DNA from: Rhodopirellula sp.
Lineage (GTDB): Bacteria > Planctomycetota > Planctomycetia > Pirellulales > Pirellulaceae
Direction: 5' to 3'
NCBI GenBank assembly: GCA_002701385.1
Contig: NZVD01000060.1
Location: 293,083 to 357,082, forward strand
Length of the DNA stretch: 64,000 nucleotides
Notes under the pieces: model-generated
The model's input: the letters and a program-made list of their open reading frames with translations, nothing else
Database searches by the model: none
Told to the model about the DNA's origin: nothing
Position numbers and translations under genes: made by a program
Part shown: positions 1-9,842 of the stretch, in pieces
Numbering within the stretch: position 1 is the stretch's first letter
Layout of the letters: each line of letters begins with the position of its first letter

Positions 1-3000
1 TTTGACAGCTGCTTCGGCTGCCTGAATAGTCGTAATACAGGGTACTCCATACTGAACAGCGGCCGCTCGAATTTTGCCTTCATCGGTGCGTGCGCCTTTA
101 CCATTGGGCGTGTTCATCGCTAACGTCACTTCCCCATCAATCAGATGGTCAATTAGATTAGGATGCCCTTCGGCAATTTTCTTCACTCGCTGAACCGGGA
201 TGCCAACTTCCTCAATAGACGCCGCTGTTCCTTCAGTCGCCATCAGCGTAAAGCCAAGTGCATACAGCCGCTTCGCCAGATCTTTAATAATCTCTTTGTG
301 GCGTTGGGTCACGCTGAGGAAGATATTGCCTTCCTTGGGAAGTATGATCCCTGCTCCTAACTGACTCTTGGCAAAGGCAATCGAGAACCTTTCACTGGAA
401 CCCATGACTTCCCCGGTGGATCGCATTTCCGGTCCAAGAATAATATCGACGCCGGAGAATTTACGGAATGGGAAGACACTCTCCTTGACTGACACATGTC
501 CTGGAATCGGAGCGGCTTCGATGCCGAGCTCATCCAGAGTCTTACCTGTCATCACCTGAGTAGCAATCTTTGCCACTGGAAAGCCAGTCGCTTTAGCGAC
601 AAATGGTACGGTACGACTCGCTCGTGGATTAACTTCCAAAACATAGATTTTGTGCTCGCCATCTTCCCGCTTAACCGCGAATTGGATATTCATCAGGCCG
701 CATACCTGTAATTCCATCGCGAGCGAAACAGTGGCCTTTCGAATTTCTTCGATGACAGGCCCTGGCAAACTATACGGAGGAATCGCACACGCCGAGTCAC
801 CTGAATGTACTCCGGCTTCTTCGATGTGCTCCATGATGCCGGAGACGACTACTCGATTGCGATCACAAATGGCATCAACATCGACTTCCGTGGCATCTTC
901 GAGGAATTTGTCGATCAGGACAGGCTGCCCCTGAGCCACGACAAAGGCTTCCGCAACGAATCGTTCGAACTGGGCGTGATCATAACAAATCTCCATCGCG
1001 CGACCACCCAATACAAAACTCGGACGAACCAATACCGGGTAACCGATCTCAGCCACTTCCAGTCGAGCTTCTTCCATGTTACGGGCAATCCCGTTAGGCG
1101 GTTGATGCAGCCCGAGCTTGTTTAACAGTTGCTGGAATTTTTCCCGGTCTTCCGCGGCTTCGATCGTATCCACGGTTGTACCAATAATCGGTACACCGGC
1201 ATTCTGTAGGCCACGAGCCAGGTTAAGTGGCGTCTGACCGCCAAATTGTACAATCACACCGTCTGGCTGTACGCGATCGCAAATGTTTAACACATCTTCA
1301 ATTGTCAATGGTTCAAAAAACAGCAGATCACTGGTGTCATAGTCCGTACTGACGGTTTCAGGGTTCGAGTTCACCATAATGGACTCGATTCCCATTTCTC
1401 GCAGAGCAAAACTGGCATGACAACAACAGTAGTCAAACTCAATCCCCTGTCCGATTCGGTTTGGCCCGCCTCCAAGGATCATGATCCGCTTTTTGCCCTC
1501 TGGCTTTTCCGGGGCTTCGTTCTCTTCTTCATAAGTCGAGTAGTAATAAGGCGTATAGGCTTCAAACTCAGCGGCACAAGTGTCAACGGATTTGAAAACA
1601 GGAATCACGCCCTGCTCTTTACGCCATTGACGAACAGCGATTTCGCTGGTGTTTAGTAGCGTTGCGACCTGACGGTCTGAATATCCGTTTTGCTTGATTC
1701 GTTTGAGCAGTCGCTGATCGATGTTGTCTATCGCACCACAGGCAACAATCTCTTCTTCGATTTCTACCAATTCGTAAAGCTGATCAAGGAACCAGGGGTC
1801 TATATAGGTAATCTCGAACAACTGTTCCGGTGTATAGCCGGCTTTGATTGCATATCGCAAATACCACGCGCGTTCCGAATTCGGAATGCTAAGTTTTGAC
1901 CGAATTTCTTCATCGCTGGGCTGCTCATCCGTTCCCCATAGATCTTTACCGTCACACCCAAAGCCAAAGCGGCCAACCTCGAGTCCACGCAATGCCTTTT
2001 GGAAAGACTCTTTAAATGTCCGTCCAATGGCCATGGTCTCACCAACACTCTTCATTTGTGTCGTGAGTGTCGAATCTGCTTCCGGGAACTTCTCAAACGC
2101 GAAGCGAGGAATCTTCGTGACGACATAGTCGATCGTGGGCTCAAAGCAGGCGAGCGTCTCACGAGTAATGTCATTCTTCAATTCGTTCAGGCTGTATCCA
2201 ACTGCTAACTTGGCAGCGATCTTCGCGATTGGGAAGCCCGTTGCTTTACTTGCCAACGCACTGGAGCGACTTACTCGCGGATTCATTTCAATCACGATCA
2301 TTCGGCCATCGTCCGGATTGATCGCAAACTGGATATTCGATCCACCTGTTTCAACACCAATTTCACGAATCACAGCAAGCGATGCATCTCGCATTCGCTG
2401 GTACTCTTTATCGGTCAACGTTTGAGCTGGGGCCACGGTGATCGAATCACCCGTGTGAATTCCCATCGGGTCGAAGTTTTCGATAGCACAGATAATGACG
2501 ACGTTGTCATCCTTATCCCGCATCACTTCCATTTCATACTCTTTCCAGCCAATGATGGACTCTTCCACCAACACTTCCGTCACTGGAGACTGATCCAGGC
2601 CGCTGCGAACGAGCGTATCAAACTCTTCACGGTTATAGGCAATAGCCGACCCTGCTCCACCCATCGTAAATGAGGGGCGAATGACCGCGGGCAATCCAAT
2701 CTCTCCAAGGAAGCCCCGAGCTTCTTCAATCGTGTGTACCGTTTGCCCGTGACAGACATCCAGGCCAATCTTTTCCATCGCCACCTTAAATTGGTCACGC
2801 TCTTCTGCTTTGGCAATCACCGCTGCATTCGCAGCTATCATCTCGACGCCATGTTTTTCGAGCACGCCGTGTCGGTCCAAATCCATTGCTACATTGAGGC
2901 CGGTTTGCCCGCCAAGCGTTGGCAGCATGGCGTCGGGCTTCTCTTTGGCGATTACCTTCTCAACCATCTCCCAGGTTAAAGGCTCGATATACGTTCGATC

Positions 3001-3183
3001 CGCGACAGACGGGTCCGTCATAATCGTCGCTGGATTGGAGTTAACCAACACAACCTCGTAGCCTTCTTCACGCAAGGCTTTACAAGCCTGTGTTCCTGAA
3101 TAATCAAATTCACATGCCTGACCAATCACAATCGGTCCGGATCCAATAAGCAAAATCTTTTTAATGTCGTCGCGACGTGGCAC
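1..3183 (-). CDS. carB: Carbamoyl-phosphate synthase large subunit, 3' end outside window
   Basis: It makes carbamoyl phosphate from bicarbonate, ammonia from the CarA glutaminase, and two ATP, feeding arginine and pyrimidine synthesis in the cytoplasm. Reading the minus strand from a GTG at 3183 gives 1061 uninterrupted codons running off the window start. The N-terminus reads [20 protein letters not shown], the classic CarB opening. The second synthetase half opens with the matching [20 protein letters not shown]. Both ATP-grasp halves show the PSFTMGG / PSFVLGG and [10 protein letters not shown] / EVNPRASRT motifs. The last visible residues ([11 protein letters not shown]) belong to the C-terminal MGS-like allosteric domain. 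The family is about 1070-1100 residues, so only a few dozen codons are missing. carA is not in the window. It diverges from argH, another arginine-pathway gene. Confidence 0.97.
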   Translation of the reverse strand, partial: MPRRDDIKKILLIGSGPIVIGQACEFDYSGTQACKALREEGYEVVLVNSNPATIMTDPSVADRTYIEPLTWEMVEKVIAKEKPDAMLPTLGGQTGLNVAMDLDRHGVLEKHGVEMIAANAAVIAKAEERDQFKVAMEKIGLDVCHGQTVHTIEEARGFLGEIGLPAVIRPSFTMGGAGSAIAYNREEFDTLVRSGLDQSPVTEVLVEESIIGWKEYEMEVMRDKDDNVVIICAIENFDPMGIHTGDSITVAPAQTLTDKEYQRMRDASLAVIREIGVETGGSNIQFAINPDDGRMIVIEMNPRVSRSSALASKATGFPIAKIAAKLAVGYSLNELKNDITRETLACFEPTIDYVVTKIPRFAFEKFPEADSTLTTQMKSVGETMAIGRTFKESFQKALRGLEVGRFGFGCDGKDLWGTDEQPSDEEIRSKLSIPNSERAWYLRYAIKAGYTPEQLFEITYIDPWFLDQLYELVEIEEEIVACGAIDNIDQRLLKRIKQNGYSDRQVATLLNTSEIAVRQWRKEQGVIPVFKSVDTCAAEFEAYTPYYYSTYEEENEAPEKPEGKKRIMILGGGPNRIGQGIEFDYCCCHASFALREMGIESIMVNSNPETVSTDYDTSDLLFFEPLTIEDVLNICDRVQPDGVIVQFGGQTPLNLARGLQNAGVPIIGTTVDTIEAAEDREKFQQLLNKLGLHQPPNGIARNMEEARLEVAEIGYPVLVRPSFVLGGRAMEICYDHAQFERFVAEAFVVAQGQPVLIDKFLEDATEVDVDAICDRNRVVVSGIMEHIEEAGVHSGDSACAIPPYSLPGPVIEEIRKATVSLAMELQVCGLMNIQFAVKREDGEHKIYVLEVNPRASRTVPFVAKATGFPVAKIATQVMTGKTLDELGIEAAPIPGHVSVKESVFPFRKFSGVDIILGPEMRSTGEVMGSSERFSIAFAKSQLGAGIILPKEGNIFLSVTQRHKEIIKDLAKRLYALGFTLMATEGTAASIEEVGIPVQRVKKIAEGHPNLIDHLIDGEVTLAMNTPNGKGARTDEGKIRAAAVQYGVPCITTIQAAEAAVK

Positions 3184-3510
3184 CGGCTATTACTTTCTAT
3201 GTCTATGATTCAATTGAAGCTGGTTCAATATCCGCACTTTCTTCTATCCTTGCACTCGGGCAGCCCCTGATCACTGTGTAGTAACAGCCTCAAAAAACGT
3301 TCCACACAGTTCTCGGCAGAATTAGCGCATAAAATTTCCTGATTTTATCCCGCCGAATACCCTTTTAGCAAGCGGCCGAAGGTTAATTTTGCAACTTCGA
3401 GGACGCTATTCCCTGATCGCACTCTGTACCGCCGCTCGTTGACAGCCCAGAAGCTCGTATCTAGCATAAACACTTCCCAACCTTCTTTTCCTCAGCATGT
3501 AAGAGTAGTC
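3184..3510. promoter_or_regulatory. Divergent carB/argH intergenic region with inverted repeat
   Basis: This gap of about 330 bases separates two divergent arginine-pathway genes and must hold both promoters. The clearest element is an interrupted palindrome at 3213-3229: ATTGAA, five bases, TTCAAT. It lies 30-46 bases upstream of the carB GTG. Its half-site resembles the TGAAT/ATTCA arms of an ArgR box, but the spacing is one base short of the usual ARG box, so an ArgR assignment is only a suggestion. No convincing -35/-10 pair could be fixed. Part of the right side (3439-3510) is open in frame with argH from a TTG and could be an N-terminal extension. Confidence 0.4.
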
Positions 3511-4890
3511 GTGGCCAGTCCCTCAAGATCAGGCGTTTTTGCAAAAGATACCGATAGTCGAGTTGAGCTTTTTACTGAGAGCATCAGCTTTGACGCTCGC
3601 CTCTATGCGCACGATATCCAGGGCTCGATCGCACACGCCCAAATGCTTGAAAAAGTAGGAATCTTATCTGCTGAAGAACAACAGGCAATCGAAACCACGC
3701 TGCTTGAAATCAAACAAGATATCGAAGCGGGCAATTTTACAACTTCGATTTCTCTTGAAGACATCCACATGCATATCGAGAAGATGCTGATCGATAAGCT
3801 GGGGGATACCGGGCGAAAACTACATACAGGACGGAGTCGAAACGATCAGGTCAGTACAGACTTCCGATTATGGATTCGAGATGCACTCGATCGCGTCGAT
3901 CAGTTGCTGCTGCAGTTACAGCAAGCGTTTGTCGGGCGTTGTGACCAGGATTTCGAAACGATCATTCCCGCATACACTCACCTACAACGAGCCCAGCCAG
4001 TATTGGCCTCTCACTACTGGCTTGCATACTGTGAGAAATTTCAGCGAGATCGTGAGAGAATTGCCGATTGTCGAAAGCGACTTAATGTCTCCAGCCTCGG
4101 TGTTGCCGCTCTGGCCGGAACGTCCATACCCATTGACCGACAAGATACGGCTGAACGATTGGGATTTGCCGACGTGGCTGCCAATAGCCTGGACGTCTCA
4201 AGCGATAGAGACTTCGTGCTGGAATCAGCCTTTGCACTGTCTGTGATATCGACTCACTTAAGTTGCTGGGCCGAAGAATGGATTCTATGGAAAACAGTCG
4301 AATTCGATTTTATCGATCTTCCACAGGACTTCTGCACGGGGTCTTCAATCATGCCCCAAAAGATTAACCCGGATATCCTCGAGTTAGTGAGAGGTAAAAC
4401 AGGCCGAGTCATTGGCAGCCTGCAAACACTATTGGTGCTCGTCAAGGGTCTACCGCTGGCTTACAACCGAGATCTACAAGAAGATAAGCCCGCCTTATTT
4501 GACGCCTTTGATACCGTGGAAGCCTGTCTCGATATTGCCGCTCCCTTGGTAGAAGGAGCACGCATCAAAGTAGACAGCATCAATGCGCGACTCGAAAAAG
4601 GCTTCCTAGATGCCACTTCGTTGATGGAATATCTAATCCTCAAAGGTATCCCCCAACGGACTGCACACCATATGGTCGGCTCGCTGGTTGGACTGGCGAC
4701 TGAAAACAACACGACTCTAGCTGAAATTCCTTTAGAGGAGTTCCAAAAGCTTTCGCCCGATTTGGACGAAAAGATATATGGAGTACTAGGTGTGAAAAAC
4801 GCCATAGCGGCATTCAAAAGCTATGGTTCTACCGCACCTGACCAGGTTAAATCCCAGATTTCCGCTTGGAAAACACGCTTGGGACTCTAG
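3511..4890 (+). CDS. argH: Argininosuccinate lyase
   Basis: It cleaves argininosuccinate to arginine and fumarate, the last step of arginine synthesis, as a cytoplasmic homotetramer of the fumarase/aspartase superfamily. The family pattern starts at [20 protein letters not shown] and continues with [13 protein letters not shown]. The superfamily signature loop [12 protein letters not shown] carries the catalytic serine. A GTG at 3511 gives 459 residues, a normal length, with AAGAG five bases upstream. An in-frame TTG at 3439 would add 24 residues that do not look like ArgH, so I prefer 3511. The gene diverges from carB. No other arg genes are in the window. Confidence 0.95.
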   Translation: MASPSRSGVFAKDTDSRVELFTESISFDARLYAHDIQGSIAHAQMLEKVGILSAEEQQAIETTLLEIKQDIEAGNFTTSISLEDIHMHIEKMLIDKLGDTGRKLHTGRSRNDQVSTDFRLWIRDALDRVDQLLLQLQQAFVGRCDQDFETIIPAYTHLQRAQPVLASHYWLAYCEKFQRDRERIADCRKRLNVSSLGVAALAGTSIPIDRQDTAERLGFADVAANSLDVSSDRDFVLESAFALSVISTHLSCWAEEWILWKTVEFDFIDLPQDFCTGSSIMPQKINPDILELVRGKTGRVIGSLQTLLVLVKGLPLAYNRDLQEDKPALFDAFDTVEACLDIAAPLVEGARIKVDSINARLEKGFLDATSLMEYLILKGIPQRTAHHMVGSLVGLATENNTTLAEIPLEEFQKLSPDLDEKIYGVLGVKNAIAAFKSYGSTAPDQVKSQISAWKTRLGL

Positions 4891-4990
4891 CCTAACCCCT
4901 CATAACTCCTTTATTTTTAATGACTTACAACAATTGTGTCGCCGTGCGCGCAATATCGTGGTAGGTTGCGGGTATTGGGTGGTTTAGATC

Positions 4991-7504
4991 ATGTTTAGCG
5001 AATCCATTAGGCAGCGATTCAACACAGGTATCTTCATTACGAAGGCCTTTTTATGTCTCGTAATACTAATTTGCAGTATTTTTTCTGAAAATATTTTTGC
5101 TCAAAACAATCCATTTGGGGCACCGCCTGCCCAGCCTGCAGGAGCAAATCCAGCTGCGCCAGGGGGCAATATCGCCGCGGATCCACTAGCTGATGAAAAC
5201 AATCTGATTATCCGGCAATTGTTAACAGAAGATCCCAACACCCCGCTAGAACTTGCCGACGCGATTCGACTTTCTGTTCAACTGGGGCGTACTGACATCG
5301 CCCGTCGATTTATCAAAAAATTTGATGCTCTGATGCCCTCGCCCAAGGAATGCTCAGACATCCAGCGTTCGTTGAACTCAGCATTCTTATATGAAATAGC
5401 AACGCACTCAAAACTGCAACCTGATGGAGATCGGTTCGTAGCAACAATACGCTCGGGAGCCATTGAATACCTGCGTGATGATGCCCGTGTCGCACGACTG
5501 ATCCTTGATCTTGGAAGTGACGATTCTTTTGTACGACGCCGTGCTACCACTGAATTGAGGGCATCTAATATTAATGCCGCGGTGGCATTGGGAATTGCTT
5601 TAGGCGACCCTGTTCACGAGGGTTATTACCCGGCCATTGAAACGGCATTGGTGGGTATGGGCGATGTTGCCGTAGAGCCGACGATCGGATTTTTAGGCGT
5701 TGATGACCTCGATCACAAAGCACGAATCATTTCTGCGTTGGGGCGTCTGGGAGCGATTCGAATTGCTGATAGGATTGTTGCACTCACTATCAACGAACCG
5801 GCGGATTCACATGTCGGAGCAGCAGCTCGCAAGGCCATTACACGAATTGTGGGAGTACTTCCATCTCAAGCGGAAGCTGCACAGTTTCTAAAGCAGCAAT
5901 TTGGCCGCTATCTTGAAGGCGACCTGATGCTACCTCAGGATAGTCAGGGGCGGCTTTTGCTTTGGACGTATGATAGTGAACAAGGAACGGTAGTTCCCGA
6001 GCTTCGAGACTCTCGTATTGTCAGCCTGGCCTATGCTACTGTTGCCGCCCGAGATCTCTACAGCCTGGACTTAGAAAATGCTGAATACAAACAGCTCTTC
6101 CTCCGCAGCGTATTGGAATCCAGTAAAGTCCTGAATGGTGTGAATCAGCCGCTAAGTCCGGGGACGCATGATTTAATTAGTCAGGAAAGTCCGTCGTATG
6201 TCCTGGCCTTATTAGAACACTGTCTTGAAACCCAGCACTATCCTGCCGCCGTGGGCGCCGCCGAAGTGCTGGGAGACATCGGAGATGAAAGCCTTCTTTA
6301 CTCAACAGCCGGCCGCCCCACTCGCTTGATTCAGGCATTAAACAACCCTAGCCGGCGAGTCCGCTTTGCAGTTGCTAATGCGATTTTCAAATTAAACCCG
6401 ACACGCCCTTTTCCTGGTAGCAGCTATGTCTCCGGGGCAGCAGCCTATTTCATTCAAACAGCAGGGACACGCAAAGCCATCGCAGCAGACGTGAATCCTG
6501 ATCGTTCTCTTAAATGGGCCGGCCTGCTATCACAGGCCGGGTTTGAGGGCGAGCGGGTATTAACCGGCAAGGACCTAATTAAACGAGCTCAGCAAAATCC
6601 GGATTGCGAGTTTATTTTACTTGGTGAAGCAATTCAAAATCCTGGCCTCAACGAAACCGTTTACTCCCTTCGCAACGACCCCCGCACGGCGGATATTCCC
6701 ATCGGCATTATCATCGATGATATTCCTAATCTAGATATTGAGTTTGCCCGTGTGGTCGAAGAGAGTGTTACCGGGAAAGACGAAAACGGCTTTTTTAAAA
6801 ACCCGGTGTTACACCGAGCGGAGATCGCGACCAATCCGGCTTACAAACTACGCTCCATTAAGTACGATATTGGAACGCTCGAGGAATCTACCCAAGAAGA
6901 AAGTGCCAAATCACTCCCATCCATCGAGGGCAATAAAGACCGCTCCCGTGCCCAACGATTGGCTGACGTCGATCCTCTTACTTTCGCTTTATTTGAGCCA
7001 CAAACCGCAGACCAAACCTTGTTTCAAACTCGCCGCCTTCGTCAGGCCGTTGCGTTTCAGGCGATCTCGGTCGATGAGCGATTAGCTCAGGCCAACACTT
7101 GCCTGAAGTGGTTTGGTACGATCCTAGCGGATCAGGCCAAGTACGGATTTTATAATCCTGTCCGTCATCAACATCCCATGATTGATGCCTTGTTCTTCCC
7201 ACTACTTTGCCAGCCTGCCACCGAAGCCCTAGCCAATGTCCCGACTTCCGAAGCACAAAAGGCGTTATTAACACTTGCCAGCCAGAATACTGAAATCCTT
7301 GAAAGCCGAAAGCTGGCTGCCGTTGCGTTTGCCAAGCATGTTGAACAAAACCGCCTGCTGCTAACTCGTGGGGAGATCGAGCAACAATATGAACTCTACA
7401 ACAAGAATATCGATGGCCTCCAGGAAGAGCTCGATATCCTCGGCGGACTTTTGGATTCTATTGAGGCCCCGACGATGCCGATCCGGGTGAGTTCTGACGA
7501 ATAA
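4991..7504 (+). CDS. Exported HEAT-repeat protein with receiver-like insert
   Basis: 837 residues of unknown function. The N-terminus has a basic start and a hydrophobic stretch ending ...IFSENIFAQ, a signal peptide of roughly 38 residues, followed by a Pro/Ala-rich linker. Residues about 160-310 and 400-480 show short alternating helices typical of HEAT repeats (for example RATTELRASNINAAVALGIA). Residues about 491-610 have the rhythm of a response-regulator receiver: DVNPDRSLKWAGLLSQAGF, then EFILLGEA, then LRNDPRTADIPIGII. The position expected for the phospho-acceptor aspartate is Gly (about residue 545), so it would not be phosphorylated. The C-terminus is helical and may form a coiled coil. 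It stands alone between argH and the sigma-54 activator. HEAT repeats usually mediate protein contacts, so a scaffolding role outside the cytoplasm is an inference. Confidence 0.75.
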   Translation: MFSESIRQRFNTGIFITKAFLCLVILICSIFSENIFAQNNPFGAPPAQPAGANPAAPGGNIAADPLADENNLIIRQLLTEDPNTPLELADAIRLSVQLGRTDIARRFIKKFDALMPSPKECSDIQRSLNSAFLYEIATHSKLQPDGDRFVATIRSGAIEYLRDDARVARLILDLGSDDSFVRRRATTELRASNINAAVALGIALGDPVHEGYYPAIETALVGMGDVAVEPTIGFLGVDDLDHKARIISALGRLGAIRIADRIVALTINEPADSHVGAAARKAITRIVGVLPSQAEAAQFLKQQFGRYLEGDLMLPQDSQGRLLLWTYDSEQGTVVPELRDSRIVSLAYATVAARDLYSLDLENAEYKQLFLRSVLESSKVLNGVNQPLSPGTHDLISQESPSYVLALLEHCLETQHYPAAVGAAEVLGDIGDESLLYSTAGRPTRLIQALNNPSRRVRFAVANAIFKLNPTRPFPGSSYVSGAAAYFIQTAGTRKAIAADVNPDRSLKWAGLLSQAGFEGERVLTGKDLIKRAQQNPDCEFILLGEAIQNPGLNETVYSLRNDPRTADIPIGIIIDDIPNLDIEFARVVEESVTGKDENGFFKNPVLHRAEIATNPAYKLRSIKYDIGTLEESTQEESAKSLPSIEGNKDRSRAQRLADVDPLTFALFEPQTADQTLFQTRRLRQAVAFQAISVDERLAQANTCLKWFGTILADQAKYGFYNPVRHQHPMIDALFFPLLCQPATEALANVPTSEAQKALLTLASQNTEILESRKLAAVAFAKHVEQNRLLLTRGEIEQQYELYNKNIDGLQEELDILGGLLDSIEAPTMPIRVSSDE

Positions 7505-7622
7505 CCATAGTCAACCGCATACTCAGCATTTTAGATATTGTTACAATCAAGATTATCAGGCGGGGCTAATCCACTAGAGGTTAGGCAACTTTTCTTTTGT
7601 CCTGGAGCCATTGTTTAAAGTC

Positions 7623-8735
7623 ATGGCTACATCCGAGCCATTTGGATCATCCGATGAGTCTTCCGGTTTTTTGAACCGGACGTCTGCAGGTAATTCCCCC
7701 GACTCATTTGCCATTGATGGAATTATTGGTTCCAGCCAGGCGATGCAACAGGTCTACCAACTGACTCAGCAGGTCGCAAAAAGTGACGCCTCTGTTTTGC
7801 TGTTGGGTGAAACCGGAACTGGGAAGGAATTGATTGCCAATGCTATTCACCAACTCAGCAATCGGGACAACGGCCCGTTTGTCAAAGTCAACTGCGGAGC
7901 ATTGAGCGAGAGCCTTCTCGAAAGCGAGCTTTTTGGGCACGTAAAGGGGTCGTTTACCGGAGCAGTTAGCAATCGCACGGGGCGGTTTGAGGCGGCTCAT
8001 TCAGGCACAATCTTTTTAGACGAAATTAACTCCACCACGCTGCAACTTCAGGTCAAACTATTACGTGTCCTGCAGGAGCGAGAATTTGAGCGTGTTGGTG
8101 ACACTCAAACCATCAGCATTGATACGCGGGTGATCGCAGCAAGCAATCGTGATCTCATGAATGAAGTCAATGAGGGCCGGTTTAGAGAGGATGTCTACTG
8201 GCGATTAAATGTCGTGCCCATTGAAATTCCACCCCTGCGAGACCGCCGTGAAGACATCCCTCAACTCGTGACGTTTTTCCTCAATCACTACAACGAAGCT
8301 TACGATCGTTACGTCGTCCACATCTCCAAAGACGTCTTCACCGCGCTTCAACAATATCACTGGCCAGGAAATGTGCGTGAACTTCAAAACTATGTTGAAC
8401 GCGCTGTCGTGATGGCCACCGGTGATGAATTCACCATAAATCTGTTGCCTCCTTCTGTGCTAGGCAATGACCCCAAACCAGTAAAACCAAGAGGGGGGAA
8501 ACCCGTAGATTTACGCGATCTGAACATCATGCTGGTAAAACAGGGGCTACAGGACCTGAGCCCCACGGATGGAAATCTACACGCCAAGTTGGTGGAAAGT
8601 CTCGAACGAGAGCTTATTCATCAGGTTTTACTTGCTTGTGGTGGTACTCAAACCAAAGCCGCTGCCATGTTGGGTATCAACCGAAATACTCTACATAAAA
8701 AAATCAAAGAGCTTGGACTCGACCAACACGAATAA
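7623..8735 (+). CDS. Sigma-54-dependent transcriptional activator, no sensor domain
   Basis: An NtrC-type AAA+ activator of 370 residues that would remodel RNA polymerase-sigma-54 to open promoters. After about 30 unstructured residues the AAA+ domain begins directly: Walker A GETGTGKE, the sigma-54 contact loop as GSFTGA (usual GAFTGA), Walker B GTIFLDEI, and the sensor/arginine region ASNRDLMNEV...RFREDVYWRLNV. The conserved HWPGNVRELQNYVERAVV follows. The C-terminus has a Fis-type helix-turn-helix, GGTQTKAAAMLGINRNTLHK. There is no receiver, GAF or PAS domain, so activity must be set by its level, by a partner, or be constitutive. The ATG at 7623 is chosen. An in-frame TTG at 7611 is possible, but GGAG lies only three bases before it. 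It sits upstream of hemX-hemA on the same strand, with a -24/-12 element between. Confidence 0.92.
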   Translation: MATSEPFGSSDESSGFLNRTSAGNSPDSFAIDGIIGSSQAMQQVYQLTQQVAKSDASVLLLGETGTGKELIANAIHQLSNRDNGPFVKVNCGALSESLLESELFGHVKGSFTGAVSNRTGRFEAAHSGTIFLDEINSTTLQLQVKLLRVLQEREFERVGDTQTISIDTRVIAASNRDLMNEVNEGRFREDVYWRLNVVPIEIPPLRDRREDIPQLVTFFLNHYNEAYDRYVVHISKDVFTALQQYHWPGNVRELQNYVERAVVMATGDEFTINLLPPSVLGNDPKPVKPRGGKPVDLRDLNIMLVKQGLQDLSPTDGNLHAKLVESLERELIHQVLLACGGTQTKAAAMLGINRNTLHKKIKELGLDQHE

Positions 8736-8744
8736 GCGGTCGGA

Positions 8745-8776
8745 ATAACGACTCCGAGGTACCAGTTATAACGACT
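8745..8776 (+). repeat. Direct repeat ATAACGACT x2, possible activator site
   Basis: The nonamer ATAACGACT occurs at 8745-8753 and again at 8768-8776, 23 bases apart, close to two helical turns. A perfect interrupted palindrome TGTCAGACA follows at 8778-8786. The pair lies 123-154 bases upstream of the -24 element at 8898, a distance typical of upstream activating sequences for sigma-54 activators. It also lies just beyond the stop of the activator gene. The function is inferred from position only. Confidence 0.35.
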
Positions 8777-8897
8777 GTGTCAGACATACGTTGTTTTGCG
8801 ATACGAATCTGGCTTGCTTTAATTTTGCCCACTTCACTAGGTCGCCCCCTAGGGGATAAAATTAACGGTAGCAGGATGGATTCTCTATTACGACCTT

Positions 8898-8913
8898 TGG
8901 CAAACGTCTTGCC
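8898..8913 (+). promoter_or_regulatory. Candidate sigma-54 (-24/-12) promoter of hemX-hemA
   Basis: The sequence TGGCAA, five bases, TTGCC matches the sigma-54 consensus TGGCAC-N5-TTGC(A/T). The invariant GG (8899-8900) and GC (8911-8912) have exactly the required spacing. The predicted start would be near 8924, leaving a leader of about 28 bases before the hemX ATG. The same bases form an inverted repeat, GGCAA-ACGTC-TTGCC, so an operator is the alternative reading. An upstream palindrome CCCCTAGGGG lies at 8846-8855. Confidence 0.5.
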
Positions 8914-8951
8914 GAAGATGCTTCCAATTTAACTTTTGGTACTCGATCGAG

Positions 8952-9842
8952 ATGAATGGCCCCGACGCCAGCTGGATGACAAAAATATCGTTGTCCTGTT
9001 TTGCTTTTAGTTATGCCATCGCGATGATTTTGGAAATCTCGCGCCTGTTTTTCCGTGCGCCCGTTCGAATTCTAATCATCATCGGTCTCACCATTGCCGG
9101 TATCTTCGCCCACACAGTTTATCTGTGGCTTAAATTCCAAAAGGATTTTAGTGGTGGAACACCAATGTCCAGCTGGTATGACTGGTGCTTAATGGTTTCA
9201 CTCGCCGTCGCAATCACTTACGCAATTATTGCCATCAAGAAAAATGAAAATTCTGTTGGCATCTTTTTCCTTCCTTTGATCTTATTACTGATTCTGGTTG
9301 CACTGTTTGTGAAAAATCAGGAAGCGTTTACTCAATCCGAAGCGACTAATGTTTGGGCTGTCACACATGGTATCTCATTGCTGTTAGGCACTTCGGCCAT
9401 GATTGTCGCCTTCATCGCCGGCGTGATGTACTTAGTTCATGCTTTCCGTTTGAAGAAGAAGCTTCCACCTCGCAGCGGCTTCCGCTTGCCGAGCTTGGAA
9501 TGGCTACAACAGTGCAATCGCCAATCGCTGTTTTATGCAACGGGGCTCATTGCTGCCGGGCTTGTATCTGGTGTCATAATGAATGTCCTCAAGAGCACAG
9601 AAAACCAGACGGGAATCCCCTGGAGCGACTCCGTCATTATTTCCTCTGGAGTGTTGCTGGTTTGGCTAGTTACCGTCACCGTTTTCGAAGCCGTTTACAA
9701 ACCAGCCAGGCAGGGTAGAAAAATCGCTTATTTGACCTTAGCCAGTTTTGTGTTTTTGGCGCTCGTCCTTAGTTTTGTGTTTATGGCCGAACATGCGAGT
9801 CAGGCCGATAGCGTGTCTGCACTTCGGGAGGTGTTGACATGA
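8952..9842 (+). CDS. hemX: HemX/CcsA-like integral membrane protein
   Basis: A 296-residue polytopic membrane protein with about eight hydrophobic segments. It matches the cytochrome c assembly (CcsA/CcmC/HemX) superfamily: the core NVWAVTHGISLLLGTSAMIV, followed by a segment with AGVMYLVHAFRLKKK, carries conserved His and Trp positions. The tryptophan-rich WWD heme-handling motif of true CcsA/CcmC is not evident, which favours a HemX role. HemX is known in Bacillus to influence the level of glutamyl-tRNA reductase. Here its stop overlaps the hemA start by four bases (ATGA), so the two are translationally coupled, as in other bacterial hemX-hemA pairs. The ATG at 8952 is the first in frame. 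The Shine-Dalgarno sequence is weak. Confidence 0.82.
   Translation: MNGPDASWMTKISLSCFAFSYAIAMILEISRLFFRAPVRILIIIGLTIAGIFAHTVYLWLKFQKDFSGGTPMSSWYDWCLMVSLAVAITYAIIAIKKNENSVGIFFLPLILLLILVALFVKNQEAFTQSEATNVWAVTHGISLLLGTSAMIVAFIAGVMYLVHAFRLKKKLPPRSGFRLPSLEWLQQCNRQSLFYATGLIAAGLVSGVIMNVLKSTENQTGIPWSDSVIISSGVLLVWLVTVTVFEAVYKPARQGRKIAYLTLASFVFLALVLSFVFMAEHASQADSVSALREVLT

Noticed and set aside
3439..3510. TTG-started N-terminal extension of argH
   Set aside because: The 24 added residues do not resemble ArgH and the downstream GTG gives the standard length. It is kept only as an alternative.
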